Shown in pieces: positions 1-10,720 of a DNA stretch of 64,000 bases. Positions within the stretch are counted from its first letter, which is position 1. The number at the start of each line of letters is the position of its first letter. Source of the DNA: Pseudopyrenochaeta lycopersici (lineage: Eukaryota; Ascomycota; Dothideomycetes; Pleosporales; Pseudopyrenochaetaceae); assembly GCA_003313425.1 (NCBI GenBank), contig NHZP01000044.1, positions 186,001 through 250,000 on the forward strand. Direction: 5' to 3'. Below the pieces are notes generated by a model that saw only the letters and a list, made by a program, of their open reading frames with translations, was not told the origin of the DNA and searched no databases. Position numbers and translations under genes: made by a program.

Positions 1-2
1 TC

Positions 3-1508
3 GCCACTGTACAGCCAAAGTTTGCTATAAGAAGTGGCGGACATAATGCCAATGCAGGGTTCAGCAGCATCGATCAGAATGGGCTGCTCATCGATGTACG
101 AGACCTACAGCTCCGCACGCTTAATGACGATGGATCAATGCGTGTCGGCTCTGGAAATCGCTGGCAAGATATATACAGCTTTCTAGACGACCATGGCCTT
201 GGCGCTGTGGGCGGGCGCCACGGCGATGTTGGCGTCGCCGGCTTTCTTCTCGGGGGTAAGCGGTTACTCCAGATTCGCGCCACATTTGTTATAGAAACGC
301 TCACCCATGCAGGGGGCATGTCTTTCTTCCCAAATCGTTATGGTATGGGCGCAGACAGCGTGGAAAATTTCAAGGTATGTGAATGCACAAACAGGCAAGA
401 ACAGTTAGGCCGACTCATTCTGTATACGCGCTAACAGTTCAAGATCATCTTAGCAAACTCTACCCTCGTAAATGCAAACGCTGAAAGCAACAATGAACTT
501 TTCCAAGCGCTCAAGGGAGGGGCGTCGAATTTTGGTATTATTGGCAGTTGTTCTTGCTGGAAACCTCGATACTGACTCATCTCTCAGGAATTGTGACAGA
601 ATTCAGAATTCGACCTCGGCCCATCCAACGGATATGGTATTCCTTGGACATTTACAGCCCACTAGACTACAAGGCTGTATTAAATGCAACGCTGCAAGTA
701 CAGAACGCAATGCAGAATGACCCCAACCTGGGCTTCTTCCTCAATGTTGGCCCTCAATCATTGTTTGTGGGCAAATTCTACGCACAATGGGCGTCATTTC
801 CGAACGCTTTCAAAGCATTCAGTCATCTCACACCGATTCAAACCTTTGTGCCTGAAATCAACGGCACCCTTAAGAATCTGGTCATCGCCATCAACACGCA
901 CATGACCGAAGCCAAGTAAGTCATGCCTCCATACGATCATATTCAATGACTATGCCAATGCTTGAAACAGAAGAGAGCCGCACGCGGTTAGCTTTGGCGT
1001 AGACTTGGAACTTTACGTCGAACTACATGAAGAGTATCTTACTTTGGTAAATTCATCAAAAACATCGACAGCGACCCTCACGTATACGATCCAGCCAGTT
1101 GGAAAGGCTTGCGTCGAATATGGCAGGCAGAATGGTGGAAACTCTCTCGGACTCCAGCTCGCTGCACAAACATGTGAGTGTCCAACCGTATCTACCAGCT
1201 AAATAGGGTTTCCCATTATTGACATCACAAAAGGGTTTGCCCCCCTGATTGAGTGGACATCACAAGAGGAGGACATAGCCTCGCACGACTTGGTTACTAA
1301 GCTTGGCGAGAAGGCCAAATCAGTCGCGAAGGGGCATGATGCCTTCTTCCGTTATCAATTCATGAACGACGCCTCGCATGTGCAGAAGCCGCTAGCCAGC
1401 TACGGGTCGCAGTCCTTGTCACACCTCTTGGCTGTCAGTGCAGCTTACGATCCCACTCAACTGTTTCAAAAGCTACAGAACTCTGGCTTCCTCGTATCAC
1501 ATACGTAG
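3..1508 (+). CDS. BBE-like FAD-linked oxidase (5' end outside window)
   Basis: Flavin-dependent oxidase of the berberine-bridge/PCMH family, usually secreted or in secondary-metabolite clusters; substrate unknown. The open frame enters at base 3. RSGGHNANAGFSS carries the His (bases 42-44) that normally binds FAD covalently, then VGGRHGDVGVAGFLLGGG and a YGMGADSVENF core. Inferred introns are 256-312, 375-443, 535-587, 916-970 and 1174-1206. Joined exons keep one frame for 412 residues to the TAG at 1506-1508. The C-terminal part (AAYDPTQLFQKLQNSGF) resembles the family's usual ending, where a substrate-binding half closes on the FAD half. The last intron would be only 33 nt, shorter than is normal, so that junction is uncertain. 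N-terminal residues and any signal peptide lie before the window. Family assignment is firm. Confidence 0.88.
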
Positions 1509-2073
1509 GCTGCGATGTAGTGTTACCTAAACTCAGGGTCGCCACCATTGGCAGGGGTGGGCGCAAGGTGGCGCGCTCAGATTGGAGTTTGAATACCTAC
1601 CCTACAAGTGTGGGATTACAGCATCGGCATTACCTTCATTCATATAATTCATATGATCACTGCAGAGCTCATGTTGGATCCATGTGGCTGGGACTGACTG
1701 CATGCGGGTTTATATATCCCTGCAACAATTGTAAGCCCGGTGCATCCCCAATCATTCGATGGTTGCCATCCTTCCGCAAGACGGATAAAATAGTCCGCCC
1801 CTTCGGTTTCTCCCCTCCACAAGGAAGGTCCGTCAGGCGATCACCAGTGGACCGCAACACTCTCATTACGCCCCCGGTCGAACAACCTAAATTGGGTAGG
1901 TCCTTCGTTGGGGCCGTTTCCACCAAGCCTCTCCCGTTCTATTTAGCCCTTTGGCGCAAGGCGGGATCACATTCCACGTGGCTGGGAACTTCACTAGCGA
2001 CGCACTCAGCATTTCTCGGTGCAGCATTCGAAACTTTCTCTTCTGGAACATTCTCTCTCTACCAACCGCTATC
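1509..2073. other. Intergenic, no gene seen
   Basis: Spacer between the FAD oxidase stop and the membrane-protein ATG. A long frame crosses it, but its translation has no recognisable domain or composition of a real protein, and it runs into the next gene in frame. Promoter and terminator sequences for the two genes must lie here; I cannot point to specific sites. Confidence 0.5.
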
Positions 2074-3372
2074 ATGGGCTCCGCAGGTTCGAAACCAGCT
2101 GACTACGAGAGCGAGGCGCGCGGCACCACCGTGATGTTGATGGTGCTCACTACGGTGGCCATCGCCTCGCGACTCATTGCGCGGTATTTCCAGCGAGCAA
2201 AAGCAGGCCCGGATGACTACGCGGTTGTACTGGGCTACGTAAGCCTTCAAAGGTTTTTTCGATGAGAAGCGCACTCACAGAATGTAGCTACTCAACTTGG
2301 GGTTACTCATTACGATTTTGCTAGGTGAGCGAACAAATGCGGACCATTCAGTGGTGCAATATTGACAATTTTCAAGTGGCCAAATATGGAGGCTTTTCTT
2401 TACCCCGGATGGCCAAACTCTCGAAGGCAGAAGCAGCCACTTTGAAAAATGTACGACGCCCCGGAGCCCTTTCTCTACCCCACAGTACTTATACTAAAGT
2501 ATGCGAACAGACAACCTATGCTCTAGGCTTCATGTACACATTTGCAATCATCGTCATCAAGATATCTGTTCTGTTCATGTACCACCGCGTCTTCACCTTC
2601 AACGAGCGATGGTTCCGGATCGGGTGGTGGGCCAATTTTGTTCTGATCTTTCCGTGCTACACAGTGACTACCATTACACTTACCGCCTGGCAAGTCGCCC
2701 ACAGCGAGAAGTTTGGCGCAAACAATATCAGCAAGTACGCCGCTTACGCTATGGGCTCTATAAACGCAATCTCCGATGTGCTCGTGCTGGTTCTTCCTGT
2801 CATAATGATATCGCGTCTCCACCTTCCATCGCGAGAGAGAGCTGCAGTCATGGGCATTTTTCTGCTTGGTTTGATGTGAGTAATCTTCGAGTAGTTCACC
2901 TATGAGGGTGAGGGGAACGCTAATAAACGTGTCTAGAGCGACCTCGATCTCGATAATGCGCGTCGCCCGATTCCGCATCAAAAGGGACCACCACTGGAAT
3001 GCTGCATACTCCTTCTACAACGACTCCATGACATCTGCGACAGAAACATCCGTTGCGCTTATCTGCGTGTGTCTCGTCGTCATCAAGCCGCTGCTGCGTA
3101 AGACGAGAGACATTGCAGCTTCGGGCGTGGCTTCACTCGTCAGTCTCATTTCCCAGGGCTCCTCAGGGAGGAGATCGCAAAGATCAAAGGCTAGCGGAGC
3201 GGACAGTATACGGAGCGCGCGCGGTACCATACATTCCCGAAAACAGGGCAATAATGGGGCTGTTCAAGAGTATAATAATGAGGCGCTCCCTGGGAAGCCT
3301 TCGAGCAGCAAGCCGTCGAGCAGCAATGATGAGATTGCGTTAGTGGAAATGCATCCGTGGGAGGGGAAATAG
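2074..3372 (+). CDS. PTH11-like / fungal rhodopsin-domain integral membrane protein
   Basis: Seven-helix membrane protein of the fungal rhodopsin-domain (SAT4/PTH11-like) group, some members of which sense host or nutrient cues at the plasma membrane. The ATG at 2074 opens MGSAGSKPADYESEARG, followed by a first helix and the family's PDDYAVVLGY. A later exon has YALGFMYTFAIIVIKISVLF, MYHRVF and further helices (GSINAISDVLVLVLPVIM). The last clear intron is 2876-2936. The final exon has FYNDSMTSATETSVALICVC, KPLLRKTRD and a Ser-rich cytoplasmic tail with SSSKPSSSNDE. The exon structure between 2227 and 2500 is unclear: one intron starts near 2240, a second may lie at about 2324-2376, and no phase-consistent join was found by eye. 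No CFEM domain is visible. Ligand unknown. Confidence 0.8.
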
Positions 3373-4047
3373 AAAGTCGGAGCTGAGGTTCAGAAGAAAT
3401 TTTCAGCCAGGCTTGCGGGAGCTGAAACTATGTCTGCCTAAGGTGGCCCATATAAAATAGTCACCCGTACTGGCATGTTTCCTTGTTGCTACTCGCGACC
3501 CCACGAATGGCTTTCTCAACAACCCAGCCAAAGCATCATACTCAAAACTATATCCTGAAGTGATTACTATAGTTTTGGTCTCTTCAAATCGAAACGCTCT
3601 CGTAATGTAGGTTATGACACTCTACTGTCTCGATTTGATGTGCTGCATTAGTGCCGGGGAACCAGCACTTTGCGGTGAGGTCCAGCGCGACGCAATACCT
3701 TGCCTGAAAATGCAACGTCACCGATTATTTGTGGATTTTGCTGCATTGGTCAGACTGTGCCACAATTGTTATTTATTTTCCTTGGCGCAACAATGAATTT
3801 GCGTTTCCGACAGAAGGGAACTCACAGGGATTGGTGCACCCAGCTGTAATAGTATCAGACCCCGACAGCTCGATCTGCACTCACTCGGTCAGCCTACTTG
3901 GGTATCTTTTAACCGGGCGGAACTATGCGTTTCCACCTAGTTCAATGACAGCTTAGAACACAAAGCCAGGCACCTCATTTTCTCCACTGTCAGCATCTCC
4001 ACCTAAAGTCCTCACTGCCACATTATTGATCAATCATAGAGGCCAAA
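3373..4047. other. Intergenic, no gene seen
   Basis: Downstream region of the membrane-protein gene and upstream region of the aldo/keto reductase. Only short unconvincing frames occur here. No RNA gene, repeat or transposon end was recognised. Confidence 0.5.
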
Positions 4048-5118
4048 ATGAGTCCCCCAACGTTCATCTTCGGCGGTGGCACTTTGACCGAAGCCTGGCG
4101 AGAAGACAATATCTCCGCTTTGCTTTCAGCATTAGAGCAAGCCAACATCAAACATATAGATAGTGCAGCAATATACCCCTACACCGGACCAGGCGGAGCA
4201 GACAGACTACTGGGCTACAGCAAAGCCTCCGAGAAAGGCTTCGCCCTCGACACCAAGGTGCTATTTTTTGGCGATGGAAGCGGCACCATGGCGCCGGAGG
4301 CGATCCAGAAATCTCTTGCTGGTAGTCTGGAGGGCTTGGGAGTGCGCAAGGTGAGTTTGTCGATTGTTCGGCTCACCGCCGGGATCGAATCAGTTTCCCC
4401 TCCCCCTCTCAACCATTCTACGAGTTAACAGAGATAGATCAATGTATACTACTGTCACGCACCGGACAAGCAAACCCCTATCGTAGAGCAAGCCGGAGCC
4501 ATGAACGCCGAGTACCTCAAAGGATCGTTCGCCCAGCTCGGCGTATGCAATATCTCCATGGAGATGCTGAAAGAATGGCTGAGCATCGCCGATGAAAAGG
4601 GGTACATTAAACCTACCGTCTACCAGGGCCAGTATAATCTCCTCTGCCGCTCCTACGAAGCCACGCTATTGCAGCTCCTTAGAAAGCACAACATCAGCTT
4701 CATCGCCTTCAGTCCGTTAGCAGGGGGTTTCCTGACGGGAAAACTCACGTTTGCAGAGAATGCAGAGGCTCTTCAGGGCACACGGTTCGAAGTCTCAGAT
4801 ACCAATTTTGGGGGAATGCGGTACCGGAGTTTCTATGATAAGCCAGCGCTGAATGAGGCGCTGTGGCAAGCGGCACCGTTGTGCGCGGCGAATGGTATCG
4901 AGTTAGCAGAAGCCGCGATGCGCTGGCTTCTATATCATTCAGCACTGGACGGTGAAAGGGGAGATGGTGTGATAATTGGGCCAAAAAGTTTTTCACAGCT
5001 GGACGATTATGTGAAAGCCAGGGACGCCGGGGCTCTTCCAGAAGACCTGGCAAAGGTACTAGATACGCTCTGGGACGATGGAGTTATAGAAGCTGCCGCC
5101 TCGATCATAGAGTACTAA
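4048..5118 (+). CDS. Aldo/keto reductase (aflatoxin-aldehyde-reductase-like)
   Basis: NADPH-dependent cytosolic reductase of aldehydes and ketones, closest in layout to the AKR7/aflatoxin B1 aldehyde reductase type. Exons 4048-4350 and 4438-5118 join to 327 codons with stop, near the usual family size. The catalytic tetrad can be placed: Asp38 and Tyr43 in HIDSAAIYPYTG, Lys70 in LDTKVLFF, His108 in NVYYCHAPD. The barrel continues with GQYNLLCRSYE, AFSPLAGGFLTGK and the cofactor-binding GVIIGPKSFSQLDDYV. The acceptor at 4436-4437 is chosen because the next codons restore INVYYCHAP; the alternative at 4430-4432 breaks the frame. No frameshift or stop. The natural substrate cannot be read from the sequence. 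Confidence 0.93.
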
Positions 5119-5260
5119 AAATTAGCTTCTTCTTTAAATGTTGAAAGATAGTGTTGTTACTAACTCTTACCATGCTAGATTATTATGCTAGCGGGCGGGA
5201 TCAAGAGCGCGCCGGCTTAATAGGCAGCGGGCTATCGCGGTACCTCTATCTCCGCAGTCT

Positions 5261-5380
5261 ACCTATACGTACGCTATATATATCTACGCTATCTATATCT
5301 ATATCTATACTACCTACACCTATACTATCTATATCTATACTATCTATACCTATACTACCTATATCTATACTATCTATTTG
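5261..5380. repeat. Degenerate CTATA(T/C)C microsatellite
   Basis: About 120 bases of imperfect units based on ctatatctatac / ctatacctatac. It lies just beyond the reductase gene and leads into an AT-rich stretch. Confidence 0.85.
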
Positions 5381-6109
5381 TCTACTTTATGTAAATATAT
5401 ATAAGCCTGTATACATTAAATCTTTAAGATAAAAAAACTTAGAGTAAAATTATAGAGAGGATAGATTTTTGGTATCTCTATTTTAAGATTCTAGTATCTC
5501 TTTAGCAATAAGATTAGATATAAATATAGTTAAAAGAATACTATTTATAAATTGAAAGCCTATAATAGATTCGCACTGTTCCTAATTCACACAAGTTCCT
5601 ACATGTGAAAGGCAGTAGCAACCAAAAATACTGGTTTAAAGACGTGGCGAAACAACATCATCTGGAGTGCTATGAGTTAAACAGGGTCTTATTTTCCAAA
5701 TTAATGAACGTGTTTTTCGCCAACTTCCTCGAGACTGGAAAAGAAAAGGGCTAAGTGAAGCAGCACGTGCAGATCATGATGCCAACTAGATTTCGCCAGC
5801 ATTTGCGTTGGAACCTCAGCTACGAAAATGCTCGTCGCTCTGATGTCACTTTTGGTATAGTTATACGGCCACTTGGGTCTAGAATCTGCAAGAGTACGAC
5901 GAAATGCAATCTCAGCTGACTTTTCTCGAATCACTTGTTCTTGCATCACGTTGAATGAATCATTATCTGGAAGAATAAATTGCTCGAGTGTCGAACTTTA
6001 GTCTATATATTTATCCTGGCTTTAAGCTTTGATCAGGTCCAATTCTCGTTCATTCCATCGTGATTGCCAAACACGATTCAACAATCAGAAAGCTAAATCC
6101 AGTCACTGT
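5381..6109. other. AT-rich spacer between reductase and secreted-protein gene
   Basis: Bases 5381-5570 are very AT-rich and look RIP-eroded, though no transposon end is visible. From 5600 composition returns to normal. An 82-codon minus-strand frame at 5701-5949 has no recognisable domain. Confidence 0.45.
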
Positions 6110-6446
6110 CTACTGCAAGCAGACAGCGCTCTGGCCTCCAGTACCAGGCTGACATGCAATACAAGCTCGCTTGACATCAATGAAGTCCGCCTCAGGTCCA
6201 CGGCAAGAGAACAGCGTATTGACGAGTGTGCCCATGTTGACCGACAGGCCCGCTCTGCGCAAAGCGTCAGGCATTTGTACACCGTATTGGGCTGAAGTAT
6301 TGTTAGAAATGTAACTTTGCGAATGAAACGTTATAGAGTGATGTAGTACTGTTCCGAAGAGAGTCTCCGCAGTAAGCTAGAGAAGGATCGCATTTCTGAG
6401 GAACTACGGCTGCCGCAAGGGCCAAGACGATGGCGGTTGTCTTCAT
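6110..6446 (-). CDS. Small secreted cysteine-rich protein
   Basis: Predicted 92-residue secreted protein, family not recognised. The ATG at 6446-6444 starts a classic signal peptide (MKTTAIVLALAAAVVPQ). The mature part begins KCDPSLAYCGDSLRN. Exon 1 is 6446-6350. A 58-nt intron (6349-6292) has a GTACTA donor, a CTAAC branch site about 12 nt before the end and a CAG acceptor. Exon 2 (6291-6110) continues in frame through NTQYGVQMPDALRRAGL, LFSCRGPEADFIDV and KRACIACQPGTGGQSAVCLQ to TAG. There are six cysteines, enough for three disulfides. No transmembrane segment follows the signal. Small size, cysteines and a site near transposon-rich DNA are typical of apoplastic effector candidates, but that role is inference. 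Without splicing, the first exon would end after a few more codons. Confidence 0.72.
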
Positions 6447-7780
6447 TATTGAGGAATTTTTCGAAAATTTTGGTATCCGGAATTTAATGTGCAGTGTAGA
6501 GGTAGGAATTGTCAGGCTTCAATCGCCATTGATATAGTTGTTGGTATGTGTCCAAGATCCTTTGCCTTGGACTTGACGTCGATGCCTTTACTTGCAAAAA
6601 TAAGTGCTATACCACGACGCTAAATCGTATATGGGCAAAGTCTATCATCTCGTGATTCTGTAGGAGCAAGTAAGGATTTATGGGATTTCAATGATGCACG
6701 TTTCGCTGCTTTTACCTGCTTCTGGTCACCGGGTAAATGAAACCGGCAAGCGTCGGACTGTTGGTTGGAATCCACGGTCCCTTGGTGAAAAGGAATGGTT
6801 GTTGGTGTCGATCTACTACAACGTGGCAATCAGAAGAGTAAGCACAATTTCCACCATTGTCGTGTTGCGGATTACGGTCACGTTAGTTCAGTATCCACTC
6901 GTTTCTCTTGGCATCATCACTAGAAGACTCCAGGCATTGGCATCCGGAGTAGAGGCCCGTGAAAGCTTTCGAAATGCAACGATGATGATGTGCTTCTAGC
7001 TTATGAAAGCTCTTTGAGGCTTTTGAAGCAGATCTCTTGTTAAACTGGGAAATGCAATACGAAGCGCTAGAGCAGTGGAAGCTCAATTTACGACCGTACA
7101 AATCTGACCCAATTAGATCTTTAACATAAACACCCATTTTCATTGCAGTATCAGGGTTTTGTGGTGGTTTTGGTTATTCGTGCTTTTCCTTCTTCTTAAT
7201 GGCAGCTTCGACTTGCTCAAAGCGATATAACAATTAATGCCAATGCAGTTTCTCAGGCCTGATAGGCAACGCTCTTACGATAAAATTAGTGCTCTGGTTC
7301 GTGTCATAGGCAAAAAGGTAGGAACTTTATATGAAATGATCGTTGACCATGAATAGATTGCTAGCTACAGTGCTAATCTTTGATTAGAATGCAACATGCA
7401 AGATGAGGGGGCATCCTGATGCAGCCTCACTCGCGAGGCTGCGTTTGAGTTCTCAGCCTGACTGCTGCAGCACGAGGGTTACTTAAGATTATATCCATTG
7501 ATCACTCATCACACCCCATTAATTCTTCTTCAAGTCAGCAGACTCTCTATGGCGAATACTGGGAACAATAGGGCCGTGTTACCCTTAGTGATGACCACGA
7601 GCTACGGAGCCTCCAAGTACGAGACTTGGGGCTAACTACTGCTACACATCAAGCAAGCAGCAGTCCGCAAGCTGCAACACAGAATAATCCCACCTCGGCC
7701 TCAGGGCCGCGCCGGATCCCATTCCACAACAGTCAACAACAAAGCTAATTACGACTGAACCAAACGCCTAACTAAGAAAA
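6447..7780. other. Intergenic, no gene seen
   Basis: Upstream region of the small secreted protein and beyond. Several short frames on both strands have no recognisable domain. Bases 7400-7760 have a balanced composition and might hold a worn remnant, but I cannot identify one. Confidence 0.4.
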
Positions 7781-8285
7781 TGCTACAAAAGGAGCTCTTT
7801 TTGCATAGAGAATTACTTAATAGAGTTAAGTGATAGAGATTCTCTTCATATATTCTATAGGGTATTCACAAAAATCAAAAGTATTATGTTTATAAAAATC
7901 TACTTCCTTAGTTAAAAAGTTACTTAAATAGTATATACCTAGATATATTTAAATTATATACTACTTATATTAATTTTCTAGTTTACTATATCATAGTTTT
8001 AATAGAGTTAAGTTATATTTAAGCTAATAATAGAATTTAAATAAGATAGGTAGGTATTAATACTATAAAAAACTGAAATTAAACTTAATAATATATTAGC
8101 CTAAGTATAATTTAGACTCATAACTAGTAAGAGAATTAGAGACTTATTTTATTAAAGATAGTATTAAGTATCTTAAATAGTTCTCTAGATAGTATTTTAA
8201 TTAATAGAGTACTACTACTACTATTTTATCTCTTATCTACTATACTATATTATTTTTAATCCTTTTAACTATAATGTAAAACACG
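7781..8285. other. RIP-like AT-rich block, probable repeat relic
   Basis: About 500 bases made almost wholly of A and T with abundant TA steps and stops in all frames, sharply bounded by normal DNA. This matches the other RIP-degraded blocks in the window. No terminal repeat or protein remnant could be read. Confidence 0.5.
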
Positions 8286-8724
8286 CGACTGGTATGTTTT
8301 AAGAAGCAGCTATTGTCAGCCCTATTTCTGACAAATACAATCCTTTATACCTACTTCCGCCGCGCGATTTGAAGCACTACTTCTGCCTAAGGCCGAAATA
8401 CTGCTCGATATGTTGGTATTAAGCACACTCACCGGAGTACCGCTTAGCTGTCATGTTCTTTTGTTTCTATTCATTGACTTTTCTACATTAGTTAGCGGCA
8501 ATTATTCAATAATGTGAGAATAATAGATTTGTCTACGTAGTGCCTCCCGTTGTCTCGCATATATCATCGAATCCTTGTTGGATCTTAGTAAATCTATGTC
8601 CAGTAGACCACCATTAATTTAGAAACAGTCCTCACGATTTCTGTAGTCGAAATAAATTCGCAGCTTTCTCCTCGTCTAGTCCTAGTGGAAGATGCCCGTG
8701 CCTCTTGTTGCATCACCGGGGACA

Positions 8725-8955
8725 CTAACATGGCCTTGCTCGTATGCTGGATGATATTTGTCCATTCAAAACTCCCGTGCCCTCTACCCATGGAATCACC
8801 ACACAACCTGTGGAGTTAACAGGTGCGTAGCTCCTTGATATCGTTTCGATTGGCAATGGGTACATGCTTAGATAGGTCCCATTTGTAGTGGTCTGTGCTA
8901 TGGCAAAGGACATGATTGATGCTAGCAACAGAAGTAAATATGCCAGCAATTTCAT
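8725..8955 (-). CDS. Candidate small secreted protein
   Basis: A 76-codon frame opening with a strong signal peptide (MKLLAYLLLLLASIMSFAIA, likely cleaved after AIAQ). The mature stretch has potential N-glycosylation sites (NGT, NST), Tyr/Pro-rich text and two cysteines, the second being the last residue. A second open frame on the same strand (to 8594) overlaps the 3' part, so a spliced form switching frames is possible; no convincing donor/acceptor pair was found. Not recognised as a known family. It could be a pseudogene or a short effector-like protein. Confidence 0.42.
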   Translation of the reverse strand: MKLLAYLLLLLASIMSFAIAQTTTNGTYLSMYPLPIETISRSYAPVNSTGCVVIPWVEGTGVLNGQISSSIRARPC

Positions 8956-9517
8956 AATGCAGTTATGAAGCAGGAGGCAAGAAGCTCACCAGATCCTCAA
9001 AGCGTACTAATTATTTACAGCAGCAAATGAAGTCCTTCTGCATAGTTTGTCTGTTGGCACTATCTGAGAATACCTGGAGTCAAGGGTGTTCATCTAACTT
9101 TGAGCTTAATCATGCTAGCCAGATCATGTCATCGAAAGAATCAAGTTCTAGTAGAGAAAGTGACAGATTGATACATTATGACGAACGCCACCCCCACGTT
9201 GAGCGGGATACCAGATGAACAGCGCTCCACCCAGGCACAGCAAAACTGTTTCGCTGCCTCAAAAAGTGACCGAAATCTTAATCAGGTAACATGTAGCGAT
9301 AATACTTGGTGCTTCGGCGCAGCTTTGAACTGCCCGTAGTGCACATCTCGATACACATAATCGAGTGTTGAACAGCTATCCAAGCCAGAATCGTGGTCAT
9401 CAAGTGGCTACCATAATTCCGCTGCGAAGCTGCCAATGATAGGAACCAAATCATTAGGTGCGGACTAGCTAGGTCTCTGGATATCGCTGTGGTTGGAACG
9501 CAGTATAACAACCTGGC

Positions 9518-9739
9518 TTAGTTCCCCTCAACAGTACCGGAGGAGTCGTATCCATCTGGACCATGACGGGCAACGAACCCTAGCCGTCGGCTGGCTTCGT
9601 GCACATGCGTCCTTTCATAGAACAGTGTTAAGCCGGCAACTTCGAAATAGGGAGCTTCTTCGTTGGTGTTGCACCAGCCAAGACGACCGGATTTAAAGTC
9701 TTTGCTGTTGATGTCTTGTTTAGTTTGTTTTGTATCGGA
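9518..9739 (-). pseudogene. Coding-like fragment, possibly aspartic-protease C-terminus
   Basis: An open stretch of 73 codons with protein-like composition: DFKSGRLGWCNTNEEAPYFE, then LTLFYERTHVHEASRRLGFV and a Gly/Ser-rich end. The pattern 'FYER...EASRRLGF' resembles the closing strand of A1 pepsin-type proteases (usually FY..VVFD....RIGFA), but the active-site regions are absent and no upstream exon was found. No start codon is credible. The assignment is tentative. Confidence 0.28.
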
Positions 9740-10720
9740 TTAAAGAACAGGCGGTAAGGGACATCTAGGTGAGTTAGAAATGTAGGTAGCCTACTTGAAG
9801 CTTTTAGCTTACCGAAGATGTGCCTGGTCTTGCCTCAGTTCCCGCAATGTAGAACCTACTCTTAACCTTAACTGTATTAACATATAATCAGTGGCTCTCA
9901 ATGGGGCAAGCAACTAACTGCCAGAACGAAAAACTTTACCGATACAAGGAAGCATCCGTCCGGATGGAAAAAGCAGAGGACAGACCCTATCTATCAGGAT
10001 CAAGCTTCTCGGTGTCTTCATAATGACTTTGCCTAATGCAAGGAACTCAAAGACTCGATAAGTATAGCAACCTCTTCGTTGTGGCCATTACCAATAGCAA
10101 CCTGATCGCGCTCAGCAGGAGACCACTCCGTCTTCTCAGAGCCCGCAACCTCTACTTGGCAGCATTCAAATATTTTCTTAGCAGACGTCGCTCCCACTCA
10201 ATATCCTGCAATCTCCGCTTGGTAGCCTTCACATGCTTCATCGAGGCCCGAATCTTCATCTCGACCTGTGTCTACCATGCCATGCCAGCGTTCGCAAGCT
10301 CACGATGACGATATATGCGGGGGCTAGAAGATTGGAGCGCAGAGCCAGTTATGGAGTATACACTGGTGCTAGAGGGCTTGACAGTCTCAGAAGGATCATT
10401 CTCAGACCTATCATTTTATCAAATCTATCATTGTGGCGGTCTTGCGCGGAAGACTGGACGCTCTCATTGCTGAAACGCTAGGCTCAGTCTGAGGAACACC
10501 AAAGCCTACACTAAGGAGCATTTAGGTATGGCAACGACGGGGACGATTTGGTGTGATCGAAAGGGCCGACGACTCTCGAGTCGGGCTGATTGAGGGGCGG
10601 AGAGGAAACCTCTACTATTTTAGCGAATACTATTTAAAGAATAATTGAATTATCTAATTGCTTTAGCTTTAACTATATATGAGTATTAAATGCCTATTAA
10701 CACAAATAACCATGCAAGCC
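9740..10720. other. Intergenic, no gene seen
   Basis: Mostly balanced composition with short frames that carry no recognisable domain. The last 100 bases (10610-10710) are AT-rich and form the 3' flank of the kinase-like gene. Confidence 0.45.

Noticed and set aside
1520..2134. 204-codon plus-strand frame
   Set aside because: No domain, low-complexity Ser/Arg-rich text, and it runs over the better-supported start of the PTH11-like gene.
5701..5949. 82-codon minus-strand frame
   Set aside because: Plausible composition but no recognisable domain, intron or neighbour support.
9027..9218. 63-codon frame with weak signal-like N-terminus
   Set aside because: Hydrophobic stretch too short, and no conserved cysteine pattern.
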